From contig NZ_AUBZ01000027.1 in the NCBI RefSeq assembly GCF_000429505.1, positions 1 to 64,000 on the forward strand: a stretch of 64,000 bases of DNA, given 5' to 3'. The stretch comes from Aliagarivorans taiwanensis DSM 22990. Its GTDB lineage: Bacteria > Pseudomonadota > Gammaproteobacteria > Enterobacterales > Celerinatantimonadaceae. Position 1 is the first letter of the stretch; the number at the start of each line of letters is the position of its first letter. Below are positions 37,453-47,247 of this stretch, piece after piece. The position numbers were made by a program, and so were the translations under genes. A model generated the notes under the pieces. The model saw nothing but the letters and a program-made list of their open reading frames with translations. It did not search any database and was not told where the DNA came from.

Positions 37453-38241
37453 ATGACAGATAACACTGTGACTATCCACCCTACCGCGATCATCGAAGGT
37501 GAGGTTGAGTTTGGCGCGAATGTGAGCGTCGGCGCTTTCTCTATCATTCGCGGTAAGGTAAAGATTGGAGAGGGCACTCAAATCGCCTCTCACGTTGTCA
37601 TCAAAGGCAGCACCACCATCGGCAAGAACAACCGGATCTTCCAGTTCGCGTCGGTGGGCGAAGATTGTCAGGATCTTAAATACGCCGGTGAAGAGACCTT
37701 CCTCGAGATTGGTGATAACAACACCATCCGTGAGAGCGTGACGATTCACCGCGGTACGGTTCAGGATAAGAGCCTGACCAAGATCGGCAGCAACAACCTG
37801 TTTATGATTAACGCCCACGTCGCCCACGATTGTGTGATTGGCGATGGCTGTATCTTTGCTAACAACGCCACCTTGGCGGGTCATGTGAAGATTGGCGATG
37901 CAGTAATCTTCGGCGGCCAGGCAGCTATCCACCAGTTTGGTAAAGTTGGCTCTTACGCCTTTGTCGGTGGCTGCGCTGCGGTAAACAAAGACGTGCCTCC
38001 TTACGTGATGGCTGTGGGCAACTATGCCCGCCCGGTGGCGGTTAATACCGAAGGCTTGTTGCGTCGTGGCTTCTCGAAAGATGTGGTTCGTGCAGTACGC
38101 AATGCCTACAAAGTGCTGTATCGCAGCGGTAATACCTTGGAGCAGGCCATCGAAGAGATTGAAGTGCTGGCCAAGACCCACAGCGAAGTTCAACTGTTTG
38201 TAGACTTCCTGAAGGAAAACGGCCGCGGCATCGTTCGCTAG
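37453..38241 (+). CDS. lpxA: UDP-N-acetylglucosamine acyltransferase
   Basis: LpxA performs the first step of lipid A synthesis, transferring a 3-hydroxyacyl chain from ACP to UDP-GlcNAc. The 262-residue product (E. coli 262) is a hexapeptide beta-helix with the catalytic histidine in [13 protein letters not shown] near residue 125 and the C-terminal helical domain. It is followed by a terminator before lpxB, which is unusual given the tight lpxA-lpxB coupling in E. coli. Confidence 0.97.
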   Translation: MTDNTVTIHPTAIIEGEVEFGANVSVGAFSIIRGKVKIGEGTQIASHVVIKGSTTIGKNNRIFQFASVGEDCQDLKYAGEETFLEIGDNNTIRESVTIHRGTVQDKSLTKIGSNNLFMINAHVAHDCVIGDGCIFANNATLAGHVKIGDAVIFGGQAAIHQFGKVGSYAFVGGCAAVNKDVPPYVMAVGNYARPVAVNTEGLLRRGFSKDVVRAVRNAYKVLYRSGNTLEQAIEEIEVLAKTHSEVQLFVDFLKENGRGIVR

Positions 38242-38263
38242 CGGGTCTTTTTCTGATAAAGAG

Positions 38264-38286
38264 CCGGGCTTTAGCCCGGTTTTTTT
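38264..38286 (+). terminator. Terminator between lpxA and lpxB
   Basis: CCGGGC (38264-38269), loop TTTA and GCCCGG (38274-38279) are followed by seven Ts. It implies that lpxB has its own promoter in the 100 bases that follow; no clear -35/-10 pair was found there. Confidence 0.85.
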
Positions 38287-38386
38287 ATCCCTGATTTTCT
38301 CTTACCGGTCAGATGGCTATGTTAGTATTCCGCATCTAACCTCGGGGCGAGCTAGCCCTTTTGTTGAATCATCTTTGGAGCGTAAC

Positions 38387-39532
38387 TTGAGTCATTCATC
38401 GTCACATCGCCCCCATATTGCACTGGTTGCCGGAGAAGTCTCTGGCGATATTCTTGGCGCAGGTCTGATTAAGGCGCTAAAGAAGCGCTACCCAAATGCC
38501 CGCTTTAGCGGTATTGCTGGGCCGCTGATGAAGGCTGAAGGCTGTGAAGCGCTGTTCGATATGGAAGAGCTGTCGGTGATGGGGCTGGTTGAGGTATTGG
38601 GGCGCTTGCCACGCATTCTCAAGGTGCGCAGAAGCACGATTCAGCACTATCTGGACTATCCCCCCGACGTGTTTGTCGGTATCGATGCGCCGGATTTTAA
38701 CCTCGGGGTCGAAGCCAAGCTGCACGCTGCAGGCATTAAAACCGTCCACTATGTTAGTCCTTCAGTGTGGGCCTGGAAGCAAAAACGGGTGTTTAAGATC
38801 AAGGCCGGCTGCGACAAGGTGCTGGTGTTCCTACCTTTTGAGAAAGCCTTCTACGACCGCTTCGATGTGCCTTGTGAGTTTGTTGGCCACACCCTGGCCG
38901 ATCAGATCCCCCTGCATAGCGACAAGCTAGATGCCCGTGGCAAATTAGGGCTTACCAGCGATGCGCCAACCTTGGCGCTGCTGCCGGGCAGTCGCAACGC
39001 CGAAGTTGGGCTATTAAGCCCGGTTTACCTGCAAGCTGCCAAGCGTTTGCATGCTGAGATCCCGAACTTGCAGATTGTGGTGCCCTTGGTGAATGCCCGT
39101 CGCCGCGAGCAGTTTGAGGCCTTGGTCGAAGAGTTCGGTAAGGACTTACCGCTGACCTTGGTCGATGGTCAGGCGCGTGATGCCATGGCGGCCAGCGATG
39201 TGGTGTTGCTGGCATCGGGCACCGCCACCTTGGAGGCGATGCTGGTGAAGCGGCCGATGGTGGTAGGTTACCGCTTTAACCGCCTGACCTACGAGATTGG
39301 CAAGCGTTTGGTCAAAACCAAGTATGCTGCGCTGCCCAACCTGCTGGCCGACGACATGTTGGTGCAGGAGTATATCCAAGATGATTGCACACCGGAGCAG
39401 CTCTCCGCCGAGTTGTTGCACCTGTTTAAGCAGGACAACCGCGCGCTTTTGGCCCGCTTTGAGGAGCTGCATCAAACCATCCGCCGCGACGCCGATGAGC
39501 GCGCCGCCGCAGCGGTTGCCGAGCTACTGTAG
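38387..39532 (+). CDS. lpxB: Lipid-A-disaccharide synthase
   Basis: LpxB is the GT19 glycosyltransferase that joins UDP-diacyl-glucosamine and lipid X. TTG 38387 is chosen as start because GGAG lies six bases upstream. A TTG four codons earlier overlaps that site. The product has 381 residues (E. coli 382). Signature stretches are [46 protein letters not shown] and [13 protein letters not shown]. It is separated from lpxA by a terminator and ends three bases from the convergent deacetylase gene, so it is not in one operon with rnhB-dnaE here. Confidence 0.96.
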   Translation: MSHSSSHRPHIALVAGEVSGDILGAGLIKALKKRYPNARFSGIAGPLMKAEGCEALFDMEELSVMGLVEVLGRLPRILKVRRSTIQHYLDYPPDVFVGIDAPDFNLGVEAKLHAAGIKTVHYVSPSVWAWKQKRVFKIKAGCDKVLVFLPFEKAFYDRFDVPCEFVGHTLADQIPLHSDKLDARGKLGLTSDAPTLALLPGSRNAEVGLLSPVYLQAAKRLHAEIPNLQIVVPLVNARRREQFEALVEEFGKDLPLTLVDGQARDAMAASDVVLLASGTATLEAMLVKRPMVVGYRFNRLTYEIGKRLVKTKYAALPNLLADDMLVQEYIQDDCTPEQLSAELLHLFKQDNRALLARFEELHQTIRRDADERAAAAVAELL

Positions 39533-39535
39533 CGC

Positions 39536-40597
39536 TCAGCTGCGCTCTGCGGGATAGAGGCGCTGCTGGCAGTCACTCCACTGCAGACCCTCTAACTGCA
39601 TCATCGGCATCAACGCCGGTAGGGCATCTAGCGCCTTGGGATGGATGTCATGGAACAAGATGATGCCGCGACGCCACAATAGCATCAGCCGCTGAACACG
39701 CAAGCTCACCTGCTCGGCGCTAAGATTGCGCCGCCAGTCCAGGCTGTCGATATTCCATAGTACCAGCGGAATGTTTTGCTCAGCGGTGTACTCGCTGACA
39801 GCCTCGCTGCGCATCCCATAGGGCGGGCGAAACGCAACCGGGGCCGAGTTATCGCCATCGGTCACCGCACGGATGGCCGCCTGGGTATTGCTCAGAGATT
39901 CGATGGCAGGCGCGAGCTCACGGTGTGGGTTATGCGCCCAGCCGTGGGATGCCAGGCAGTGCCCTTGGTAGGTGCCACGCCAGCGCTCGGGCTGGCCTAG
40001 TTTTTCCCCCAATACAAAAAATGCCGCTGAGATGCCCTGTCCGCCCAGGTAGTCGGTCAGAGCTTCGGTTCGGCTGGGGTGAGGGCCATCATCGAAGCTA
40101 AGCATAAACTCGCCGTCCGCTAGCTCGAAGCCGCTTTGCTCATGCTCGCCCAAGCTGGCAATTTCGCTGCTGACCCGCGGAAAAAGGGCTGCCAAGCGCA
40201 GCTGCTCACGCATGTACCGTTGATGAAAGCCTTGGGCCTCGCTCAGCCAGCTCGGTTCCGCGTGCGCCAGCAACGCTTCGGCGTAGGCGATAAGCTCTGG
40301 CCAGCTCTTTGGCGCGCTATCGCCCGCTTTGTTCATGTTGTCCAACAGTCGCTGTTGGGTGAGCGCTATCCAACGCTGTGCCGATGCGACATCGGGGTTC
40401 TCAACTTTTACTCCCTCAAACAGCTCGCCTTCAAGCTGCTGATTCAAGGCCAGCGAGAAGACCGCAATCTCATTGGCGGAGGCGCGGTTATAGGCCTCCA
40501 TCGACGCGAAGGTCGCGATAGGGCTAGCGGGTTCTGCTTGCGCCGGGCTTAGCGAAATTACCGCGAGCAATAGGCCGCTGAAAATCTGTTTTAGCAT
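39536..40597 (-). CDS. Exported polysaccharide deacetylase (NodB/CE4 family)
   Basis: The product has 353 residues with a signal peptide (about 1-21, LLLAVISLSPAQA). A helical region of about 140 residues of unknown role precedes a CE4 deacetylase domain with all five motifs: SFDDGPHPS (catalytic base and metal Asp), SHGWAHNPH (metal His pair), RPPYG, DSLDW and IILFHDIH. Such enzymes remove acetyl groups from chitin oligomers, peptidoglycan or exopolysaccharide; which one cannot be told. It ends three bases from the lpxB stop on the opposite strand, without a visible terminator. It lies downstream of the DUF2135-TPR gene on the same strand. Confidence 0.88.
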   Translation of the reverse strand: MLKQIFSGLLLAVISLSPAQAEPASPIATFASMEAYNRASANEIAVFSLALNQQLEGELFEGVKVENPDVASAQRWIALTQQRLLDNMNKAGDSAPKSWPELIAYAEALLAHAEPSWLSEAQGFHQRYMREQLRLAALFPRVSSEIASLGEHEQSGFELADGEFMLSFDDGPHPSRTEALTDYLGGQGISAAFFVLGEKLGQPERWRGTYQGHCLASHGWAHNPHRELAPAIESLSNTQAAIRAVTDGDNSAPVAFRPPYGMRSEAVSEYTAEQNIPLVLWNIDSLDWRRNLSAEQVSLRVQRLMLLWRRGIILFHDIHPKALDALPALMPMMQLEGLQWSDCQQRLYPAERS

Positions 40598-40621
40598 GTC
40601 AGTGATTCATTCGATAAATGG

Positions 40622-40657
40622 CAAGCGATGACGGCTTAGGTGTTGTGTCATCGCTTG
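40622..40657. repeat. Long hairpin upstream of the deacetylase gene
   Basis: CAAGCGATGAC (40622-40632) and GTCATCGCTTG (40647-40657) form a perfect 11-bp stem with a 14-nt loop, 25 bases before the deacetylase start. No T run follows, so it may be an operator or a leader structure. Confidence 0.5.
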
Positions 40658-40662
40658 AGTAT

Positions 40663-40694
40663 AAAAAAATGGCGCAGCTCTATGCCACGCCATT
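40663..40694 (-). terminator. Terminator of the DUF2135-TPR gene
   Basis: Read on the minus strand, AATGGCG (40694-40688) and CGCCATT (40674-40668) form a 7-bp stem followed by a run of Ts (As at 40663-40669 on the plus strand). It lies 18 bp after the stop codon. Confidence 0.65.
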
Positions 40695-40711
40695 GCCGGG
40701 AAGTTAGAGGA

Positions 40712-41890
40712 CTAGTTAGCCAACTTCTCTTTCATGCGCGCGATGCCGTTGTGGTAGGCACTGTGCTCACGCAGCGCTAAAGCGGCTTCGAAGTGAGTCA
40801 GCGCCTCTGGCCAGTTACCGGCTTTTTCATAGATGCGAGCGATGTTAAAGAATGAGCCCGCTTTAATGGTGTTGGCGCGGCTACCCGAGGCGAGCTCAAT
40901 CGCTTTACGGTTGGCCCACAGCGCTTCTGCATTGCGGCCCAGTTTGGGGTAGGTCACGCCCAAGTTGCCGTAGGCCTGGCTGAACTCTGGGTTTAGGTTA
41001 AGCGCCTCTTGGAACAGGTACATCGCCTGCTCGTAGTTACCCTCGGCGTAAACCGCTTCACCGCGGGTGTTTAGCTGGCGGGCGCGCTGCTTCATCGCAT
41101 CGGTGATCACCGCATGACTCTCGAAGCTATCCGCAGCCAGCAGCTCGCGCATATGGTCGCGGCTGCTCTCTTCACTAGGCAGAGACAGGTACTGGTTAAT
41201 GTCGTGGAAGGCGCCGCTCTCATCGATGCCAAATACTACCCAATTGTTGGCCTCGATGCCTTCGGCCACTTGGTAGCTACGGATAAGGGTGCGGCCTACA
41301 TACACCTCTACGCGCGCGTTGCTGCGAGATAGGGCGCTGGAGTTCAGTTGGTCTCGGTTGCTGTAATCGCGCACCATGTAGACATAGCGATCGCCCTGTT
41401 TACGCTGGGTAATGGTGATGGTTTCTGGGCCATAGCTGTCGGTATCGTCTACATCCAGATGGGCGTTGTTGCCTTCTTTGGCATACCACGCGATATGGTT
41501 GCCAGAGTAGGTTAAGTGGGAATCGAGATCAGAGGGCTTCGCGCCCCAGGTCAGTACGATGCGCATACCATCAAGGTTTGGCATCTCAGGGGAGAGGGCG
41601 TAGGTGAAGCCATCACAGGGACACTTCACCACCAAGGTTGAGTAGCCGTCTTTTTCGATCAGCATGGTGGTGTCGCCATCGTCAGCGAAGCCGCCCATTT
41701 CTACCTGACCACGGCTGTTGGTTTGTGAACGCAGCGAGCTTTCGCCGCTACGCTGCCAGGTGACTTGGGCATCGCCAATCGGCGTGTCTTTTTTTACTGC
41801 GCTGAGAACCTGAATCGAGGCGGCGTTTACTGAAAGGCTTAGCACCAGCGCTGCGATACCGATACTTAGGGATGAGAATCGTCTATTCAT
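40712..41890 (-). CDS. Exported DUF2135 (YfaP-like) protein with TPR repeats
   Basis: The product has 392 residues. The signal peptide covers about 1-23 (IGIAALVLSLSVNA). A carboxypeptidase-regulatory-like beta-domain (about 25-95, TPIGDAQVTWQ) is followed by a DUF2135 domain (about 105-235) recognisable by VLTWGAKPSDLDSHLTY, the usual W..P.DLD.H pattern. The C-terminal third carries three TPR-type repeats (AVYAEGNYEQAMYLFQEALN, PEFSQAYGNLGVTYPKLG, IYEKAGNWPEALTHFEAALA). The function is unknown. The layout suggests a periplasmic scaffold that binds a partner through the TPRs. It lies upstream of the deacetylase, separated by a terminator and a hairpin, and is divergent from rnhB. Confidence 0.85.
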   Translation of the reverse strand: MNRRFSSLSIGIAALVLSLSVNAASIQVLSAVKKDTPIGDAQVTWQRSGESSLRSQTNSRGQVEMGGFADDGDTTMLIEKDGYSTLVVKCPCDGFTYALSPEMPNLDGMRIVLTWGAKPSDLDSHLTYSGNHIAWYAKEGNNAHLDVDDTDSYGPETITITQRKQGDRYVYMVRDYSNRDQLNSSALSRSNARVEVYVGRTLIRSYQVAEGIEANNWVVFGIDESGAFHDINQYLSLPSEESSRDHMRELLAADSFESHAVITDAMKQRARQLNTRGEAVYAEGNYEQAMYLFQEALNLNPEFSQAYGNLGVTYPKLGRNAEALWANRKAIELASGSRANTIKAGSFFNIARIYEKAGNWPEALTHFEAALALREHSAYHNGIARMKEKLAN

Positions 41891-42101
41891 AGTCGTACTT
41901 GGATCTTGGAGTTATAAAAAATGCGTTATATCAAAACCTTAGCGATGTCGGTAATCACATTTATCTCATTTGAAATGATTTGAGGTCATCCGGCATAAGC
42001 GGTGGTGCGGGGGCGGCTTTTTTTTGGTAGCTGAGGTAACATATAGGGAGTACTAACGTAGCGTGGTAAAACTGCGCACGATAACCAGACAAGCGCGTTG
42101 A

Positions 42102-42701
42102 ATGACTGAATTTGAATACCCTCCCATCGCTGGCTATTTCGCCGGTGTTGACGAAGTTGGCCGAGGCCCCTTAGTGGGCGATGTAGTAACTGCAGCGGTC
42201 ATCCTAGACCCAAGCAAACCGATTACTGGTCTTAACGACTCGAAAAAGCTCAGCGAGAAAAAGCGCCTGGCCTTAGCCGAAGAGATCAAGGCCAACGCGC
42301 TGGCGTGGGCGATTGGTCGCGCCACGCCTGCGGAGATTGACCAACTGAACATCTTGCAAGCGACCATGGTGGCGATGCAACGTGCGGTGCAAGGCTTGAG
42401 CGTTCAGCCCGGCTATGTGTTGGTGGATGGCAATCGCACCCCAGACTTTGGCCTGCCTGCAGAAGCGGTGGTCAAAGGTGATGGCCGGGTGGCCGAGATC
42501 AGCGCCGCCTCGATTATCGCCAAGGTACAACGTGACCATGAGATGGCTGAGCTCGATAAGCTTCACCCTGAGTATGGCTTTGCCAAGCACAAGGGCTATC
42601 CCACCGCACTGCATATGGAAAAGCTGGCCGAGCTTGGGCCTCTTGCTGAACATCGCCGCAGCTTTAAGCCCGTACAGCGCGCGCTGGGGCAGGGGAGCTA
42701 G
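42102..42701 (+). CDS. rnhB: Ribonuclease HII
   Basis: RNase HII removes single ribonucleotides and RNA primers from DNA. The product has 199 residues (E. coli 198). The DEDD active site is visible: Asp and Glu in [13 protein letters not shown], Asp in VLVDGN, and the fourth in [12 protein letters not shown]. The stop is followed two bases later by the GTG of dnaE. In most relatives it directly follows lpxB; here two accessory genes lie between. Confidence 0.97.
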   Translation: MTEFEYPPIAGYFAGVDEVGRGPLVGDVVTAAVILDPSKPITGLNDSKKLSEKKRLALAEEIKANALAWAIGRATPAEIDQLNILQATMVAMQRAVQGLSVQPGYVLVDGNRTPDFGLPAEAVVKGDGRVAEISAASIIAKVQRDHEMAELDKLHPEYGFAKHKGYPTALHMEKLAELGPLAEHRRSFKPVQRALGQGS

Positions 42702-42703
42702 GC

Positions 42704-45700
42704 GTGAGTGATCAGCAGATGAGCGACGCTGGCACTCAGCAAGAGCAGGTGCAAGAACAAGAGCAAGGCGTCGAGCCGCGCTTTATCCACCTGCGGGTGC
42801 ATTCTGACTTCTCGATGGTAGATGGCCTCAACAAGGTTAAACCCATCGTTGCCCGAGCCGCCGAGCTAAACATGCCTGCGCTGGCGCTGACCGACCAAAC
42901 CAACCTGTGTGGTCTGGTGAAGTACTATGGCGCCGCCCATGGCGCGGGTATCAAGCCCATCATTGGCTGTGACTTCTGGCTAATCAGCCCAGAGCTAGAG
43001 GGCGAGCAGTGCCGGATCACCGTGCTTGCCAAAAATAACCAAGGCTATAAAAACGTTACCTTGCTTATCTCCAAGGCCTACTTGCGTGGACAGGTGCAAG
43101 GTCGTCCGGTGCTTGACCGCGAGTGGTTGGTGGAGCACGCCGAGGGGCTGATCTTGCTCTCCGGGGCCCGTGAGGGCGATGTGGGCAAGGCGCTGCTTAA
43201 GGGCAACCCTGATATTGTGCAAAGCTGTGTCGACTTCTATCAGCAACACTTCCCGCAGCACTACTTCTTAGAGCTTATCCGCACCGAACGTGAGGACGAA
43301 GAGACCTACCTGCATATGGCGGTGCAGCTGGCTGCAGAGCAGCAGCTGCCAGTGGTAGCCACCAACCAAGTGAGCTTCCTCGATGAGGATGAGTTTGAGG
43401 CTCACGAAGTACGTGTAGCGATTCACGATGGCTTCGCCCTTGATGATAAGCGCCGGCCGAAAAATTACAGCCGCCAGCAGTTTCTGCGCTCAGAAGAGCA
43501 GATGTGCGAGCTGTTTGCCGACATCCCCGAGGCGCTGCAAAACTCGGTGGAGATTGCCAAGCGCTGTAACGTGACCGTGCGCTTGGGCGAGTACTTCCTG
43601 CCCGACTTCCCTACCGAGGGGATGGCCATTGAGCAGTTTTTGGTAAAAGTTAGTGAGGAAGGCCTCGAAGAGCGCCTCGAGTTTTTGTTCCCCGACGAGG
43701 CGGAGCGAGTCGAGAAGCGCCCTGAGTACGATGATCGTCTGCGCATCGAACTCGAAGTAATCAACCAGATGGGTTTCCCCGGTTACTTCTTGATCGTAAT
43801 GGAGTTTATCCAGTGGAGTAAGGACAACGATATTCCGGTGGGGCCGGGGCGGGGCTCCGGTGCGGGCTCGTTGGTGGCCTACGCGTTGAAGATTACCGAT
43901 CTCGATCCGCTGGAATTCGACCTGCTGTTCGAACGTTTCCTTAACCCGGAGCGGGTATCGATGCCCGACTTCGACGTTGACTTCTGTATGGACCGCCGTG
44001 ATGAGGTGATCGACCACGTGGCCGAGCTGTACGGCCGGGATGCGGTATCGCAGATTATCACCTTCGGTACCATGGCCGCTAAGGCGGTGGTGCGCGACGT
44101 GGGCCGAGTGATGGGTCACCCCTTCGGCTTTGTTGACCGGATTTCCAAACTGATTCCGCCGGACCCGGGCATGACCCTGGCCAAAGCCTTCGAGGCCGAG
44201 CCGCGCCTGCCGGAGATCTACAACGGCGATGAGGAAGTCAAAGAGCTTATCGACATGGCGCGGATCCTCGAAGGGGTCACGCGTAACGCCGGTAAGCACG
44301 CTGGGGGCGTGGTAATCTCGCCCACCACCATCACCGATTTCGCGCCACTGTATTGTGATGCAGAGGGCCACAACCCGGTCACCCAGTTCGATAAGAACGA
44401 CGTGGAATACGCCGGGCTGGTCAAGTTCGACTTCCTAGGTCTGCGGACCTTGACCATTATCCAATGGGCGCTGGATATGCTTAATCCAGTGCTGGAAAAG
44501 CGCGGCAAAGAGCCGGTCAACATCGCCGCTATTCCAGTGGACGACCCGAAATCCTTCAAGGTGTTGCAGGCCTGCCAAACCACCGCGGTATTCCAGCTGG
44601 AATCGCGCGGTATGAAAGACCTGATTAAGCGACTAAAGCCCGACTGCTTCGAAGATATGATCGCACTGGTGGCGCTGTTCCGCCCCGGTCCGCTGCAATC
44701 AGGCATGGTAGATAACTTTATCGAACGTAAGCACGGCCGTGAGGAGATCTCCTATCCCGATGCCACCTGGCAGCACGACAGCTTGCAGCCCATCCTTGAG
44801 CCGACCTACGGGATTATTCTCTATCAGGAACAGGTGATGCAGATCGCCCAGGTGCTGGCGGGCTACTCGCTCGGCGGTGCTGACTTGTTGCGTCGTGCGA
44901 TGGGTAAGAAAAAGCCCGAAGAGATGGCCAAGCAGCGGGCAGTGTTCGAAGAGGGCTCGATCAACAACGGCGTTGACGGCGAGCTGGCGATGAAGATCTT
45001 CGACTTGGTGGAGAAATTCGCGGGCTACGGCTTTAACAAATCGCACTCTGCCGCCTATGCACTGGTGTCGTATCAAACGCTGTGGATGAAGGCGCATTAT
45101 CCGTCATACTTTATGGCGGCGGTAATGTCGGCGGATATGGATAACACCGACAAGATCGTAACCTTGGTGGATGAGTGCAATAACATGGGGTTGGTGATCC
45201 AGCCACCTGATGTGAACACCGGCCTGTACAAGTTCTCGGTCAACGAGAAAGAGCAGATTGTTTACGGTATCGGTGCGGTTAAAGGCGTGGGTGAAGGGCC
45301 GATTGACGCTATCTTGGAAGCGCGCGCCGAAGGCGGCGACTTCATCGACCTGTTCGACTTCTGCTGCCGCCTGGACCTAAAGCGCATCAACCGCCGAGTG
45401 ATCGAAAAGCTGATCCTCTCCGGTGCTATGGACAACCTCGGTCCGCACCGCGCCGCCTTGATGGCGACCTTGGGCGATGCCTTGAAGGCGGCCTCGCAGC
45501 AGGCTCAGGCCAATGCCCAAGGCCAAGACGACCTGTTTGGCGTGCTGGCGGTGGAAGACGAGCAGAGCCGTCCGGCCTTTGCCGATGTGCCGAAGTGGAG
45601 TGACAAGGTCTGGTTGGAAGGGGAGCGCGAAACCCTTGGCCTGTATCTAACCGGTCACCCAGTGAATCAATATTTGCAGGAATTTCGCCATTATACCGCT

Positions 45701-46246
45701 GGTCGCTTGGTGGATTTACGGCCAACTGCCAAAGATAAGACCACTACCATCGCCGGTTTAGTGTTAAATAGCCGGGTGGTGATGACCAAACGCGGTGCTA
45801 AGATGGGCATTGTGCAGATCGATGACAAGAGCGCGCGGCTGGATATCACCTTCTTCAGCGATGTCTTCGAGCAGTATCAAGACTTGCTGGTGAAAGATCG
45901 AATTTTGATTATTCAAGGGCAGGTCGGCTTTGATAACTTCTCAGGTGGTATTAAAATGACTGCGCGAGAAGTCATGGACATTACTCAGGCCAGGGAACGT
46001 TGGGTCAGAACTCTCAATCTGAATCTGTTGCGCGAACGTATCGATGAGCAATTCTGGCAGCGCTTTTGCGATGCAGTGCAGCCCTATCGTGCAGGAACCT
46101 GTCCGATTACCGTGAATTATCAAGGGGACCGTGCAACCGGTGTGTTAACACTGGGCACAGATTGGCGGGTTACGCCCAGTGACGAGTTGATTGAGTCACT
46201 GAGCCTGCTCCTAGGAAAGCAGCAGGTGCGCCTGGAATTTAACTAA
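42704..46246 (+). CDS. dnaE: DNA polymerase III alpha subunit
   Basis: DnaE is the replicative polymerase. The 1180-residue product (E. coli 1160) begins at GTG 42704 with a glutamine/glutamate-rich extension of about 25 residues before the PHP domain ([16 protein letters not shown]). The catalytic aspartates appear in [16 protein letters not shown], with the fingers and [15 protein letters not shown] region following. The C-terminal part has helix-hairpin-helix, the clamp-binding region (around GQDDLFGVL) and the OB fold ([20 protein letters not shown]). It is coupled to rnhB and precedes accA by 11 bp. Confidence 0.98.
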   Translation: MSDQQMSDAGTQQEQVQEQEQGVEPRFIHLRVHSDFSMVDGLNKVKPIVARAAELNMPALALTDQTNLCGLVKYYGAAHGAGIKPIIGCDFWLISPELEGEQCRITVLAKNNQGYKNVTLLISKAYLRGQVQGRPVLDREWLVEHAEGLILLSGAREGDVGKALLKGNPDIVQSCVDFYQQHFPQHYFLELIRTEREDEETYLHMAVQLAAEQQLPVVATNQVSFLDEDEFEAHEVRVAIHDGFALDDKRRPKNYSRQQFLRSEEQMCELFADIPEALQNSVEIAKRCNVTVRLGEYFLPDFPTEGMAIEQFLVKVSEEGLEERLEFLFPDEAERVEKRPEYDDRLRIELEVINQMGFPGYFLIVMEFIQWSKDNDIPVGPGRGSGAGSLVAYALKITDLDPLEFDLLFERFLNPERVSMPDFDVDFCMDRRDEVIDHVAELYGRDAVSQIITFGTMAAKAVVRDVGRVMGHPFGFVDRISKLIPPDPGMTLAKAFEAEPRLPEIYNGDEEVKELIDMARILEGVTRNAGKHAGGVVISPTTITDFAPLYCDAEGHNPVTQFDKNDVEYAGLVKFDFLGLRTLTIIQWALDMLNPVLEKRGKEPVNIAAIPVDDPKSFKVLQACQTTAVFQLESRGMKDLIKRLKPDCFEDMIALVALFRPGPLQSGMVDNFIERKHGREEISYPDATWQHDSLQPILEPTYGIILYQEQVMQIAQVLAGYSLGGADLLRRAMGKKKPEEMAKQRAVFEEGSINNGVDGELAMKIFDLVEKFAGYGFNKSHSAAYALVSYQTLWMKAHYPSYFMAAVMSADMDNTDKIVTLVDECNNMGLVIQPPDVNTGLYKFSVNEKEQIVYGIGAVKGVGEGPIDAILEARAEGGDFIDLFDFCCRLDLKRINRRVIEKLILSGAMDNLGPHRAALMATLGDALKAASQQAQANAQGQDDLFGVLAVEDEQSRPAFADVPKWSDKVWLEGERETLGLYLTGHPVNQYLQEFRHYTAGRLVDLRPTAKDKTTTIAGLVLNSRVVMTKRGAKMGIVQIDDKSARLDITFFSDVFEQYQDLLVKDRILIIQGQVGFDNFSGGIKMTAREVMDITQARERWVRTLNLNLLRERIDEQFWQRFCDAVQPYRAGTCPITVNYQGDRATGVLTLGTDWRVTPSDELIESLSLLLGKQQVRLEFN

Positions 46247-46257
46247 GAAGTAAAACT

Positions 46258-47214
46258 ATGAATCCGAATTTTCTAGACTTTGAACAGCCCATTGCCGAGC
46301 TTCAGGCGCAGATTGAAGAGTTGCGTATCGTCAACTCCGAGGCAGGTGTAGATGTCGACCTTCAGGAAGAGATTTCTCGCTTGCAGCAAAAGCAGCAGGA
46401 CCTGACCAACAAGATTTTCAGCGACTTGGATGCTTGGCAAGTTGCTCAGTTGGCCCGTCACCCACTGCGCCCTTATACCCTCGACTATATCGAGCAGATT
46501 TTTAGCGACTTCGACGAGCTGGCCGGCGACCGTGCCTATGCCAACGACGAAGCGGTGGTCGGTGGCATTGCCCGCTTAGACGGCATGCCAGTGATGGTTA
46601 TCGGCCAACAGAAAGGCCGTGAAACGAAAGAGAAGGTACGCCGCAACTTTGGTATGCCAAAGCCTGAGGGCTATCGCAAAGCCCTGCGTTTGATGGAGAT
46701 GGCGGAGCGTTTTAACCTACCGATCATCACCTTTATCGACACCCCGGGCGCATATCCGGGCGTGGGCGCAGAAGAGCGCGGTCAAAGCGAGGCGATTGCC
46801 AAGAACCTGCAGGTGATGTCGGGTCTTAAGGTGCCAATTATCTGCACCGTGATCGGTGAAGGCGGCTCTGGCGGCGCCTTGGCGATTGGTGTGGGTGACC
46901 GGGTGAACATGCTGCAATACTCGACCTACTCGGTTATCTCGCCAGAGGGCTGTGCGTCAATTCTGTGGAAGAGCGCTGATAAAGCCGAGCAAGCGGCCGA
47001 AGCCATGGGCATTACCTCTGATCGCCTGAAAGAGCTTGAGCTTATCGATGGTATCGTCAGCGAGCCGGAAGGCGGCGCTCACCGCGACCTGCCGCAGATG
47101 GGGCTCAACCTCAAACAGAAACTGTTGAACGACTTAACCGAGCTCAAGGCCTTGAGCGTCGATGAGTTGCTGGAGCAACGCTACCAGCGGCTGATGTCCT
47201 ACGGTTACTGCTAG
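46258..47214 (+). CDS. accA: Acetyl-CoA carboxylase carboxyltransferase subunit alpha
   Basis: AccA forms, with AccD, the carboxyltransferase that makes malonyl-CoA for fatty acid synthesis. The 318-residue product (E. coli 319) begins [21 protein letters not shown]. It contains the oxyanion-hole glycine motifs in [18 protein letters not shown] and [16 protein letters not shown]. It directly follows dnaE, as in E. coli. Confidence 0.98.
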   Translation: MNPNFLDFEQPIAELQAQIEELRIVNSEAGVDVDLQEEISRLQQKQQDLTNKIFSDLDAWQVAQLARHPLRPYTLDYIEQIFSDFDELAGDRAYANDEAVVGGIARLDGMPVMVIGQQKGRETKEKVRRNFGMPKPEGYRKALRLMEMAERFNLPIITFIDTPGAYPGVGAEERGQSEAIAKNLQVMSGLKVPIICTVIGEGGSGGALAIGVGDRVNMLQYSTYSVISPEGCASILWKSADKAEQAAEAMGITSDRLKELELIDGIVSEPEGGAHRDLPQMGLNLKQKLLNDLTELKALSVDELLEQRYQRLMSYGYC

Positions 47215-47216
47215 CA

Positions 47217-47240
47217 AACAGGGAGCTTCGGCTCCCTGTT
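47217..47240 (+). terminator. Hairpin between accA and tilS
   Basis: AACAGGGAGC (47217-47226), loop TTCG and GCTCCCTGTT (47231-47240) form a perfect 10-bp stem. Only scattered Ts follow, and the tilS ATG comes seven bases later. It may be a weak terminator or a structure limiting tilS translation. Confidence 0.65.
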
Positions 47241-47247
47241 CATTATT

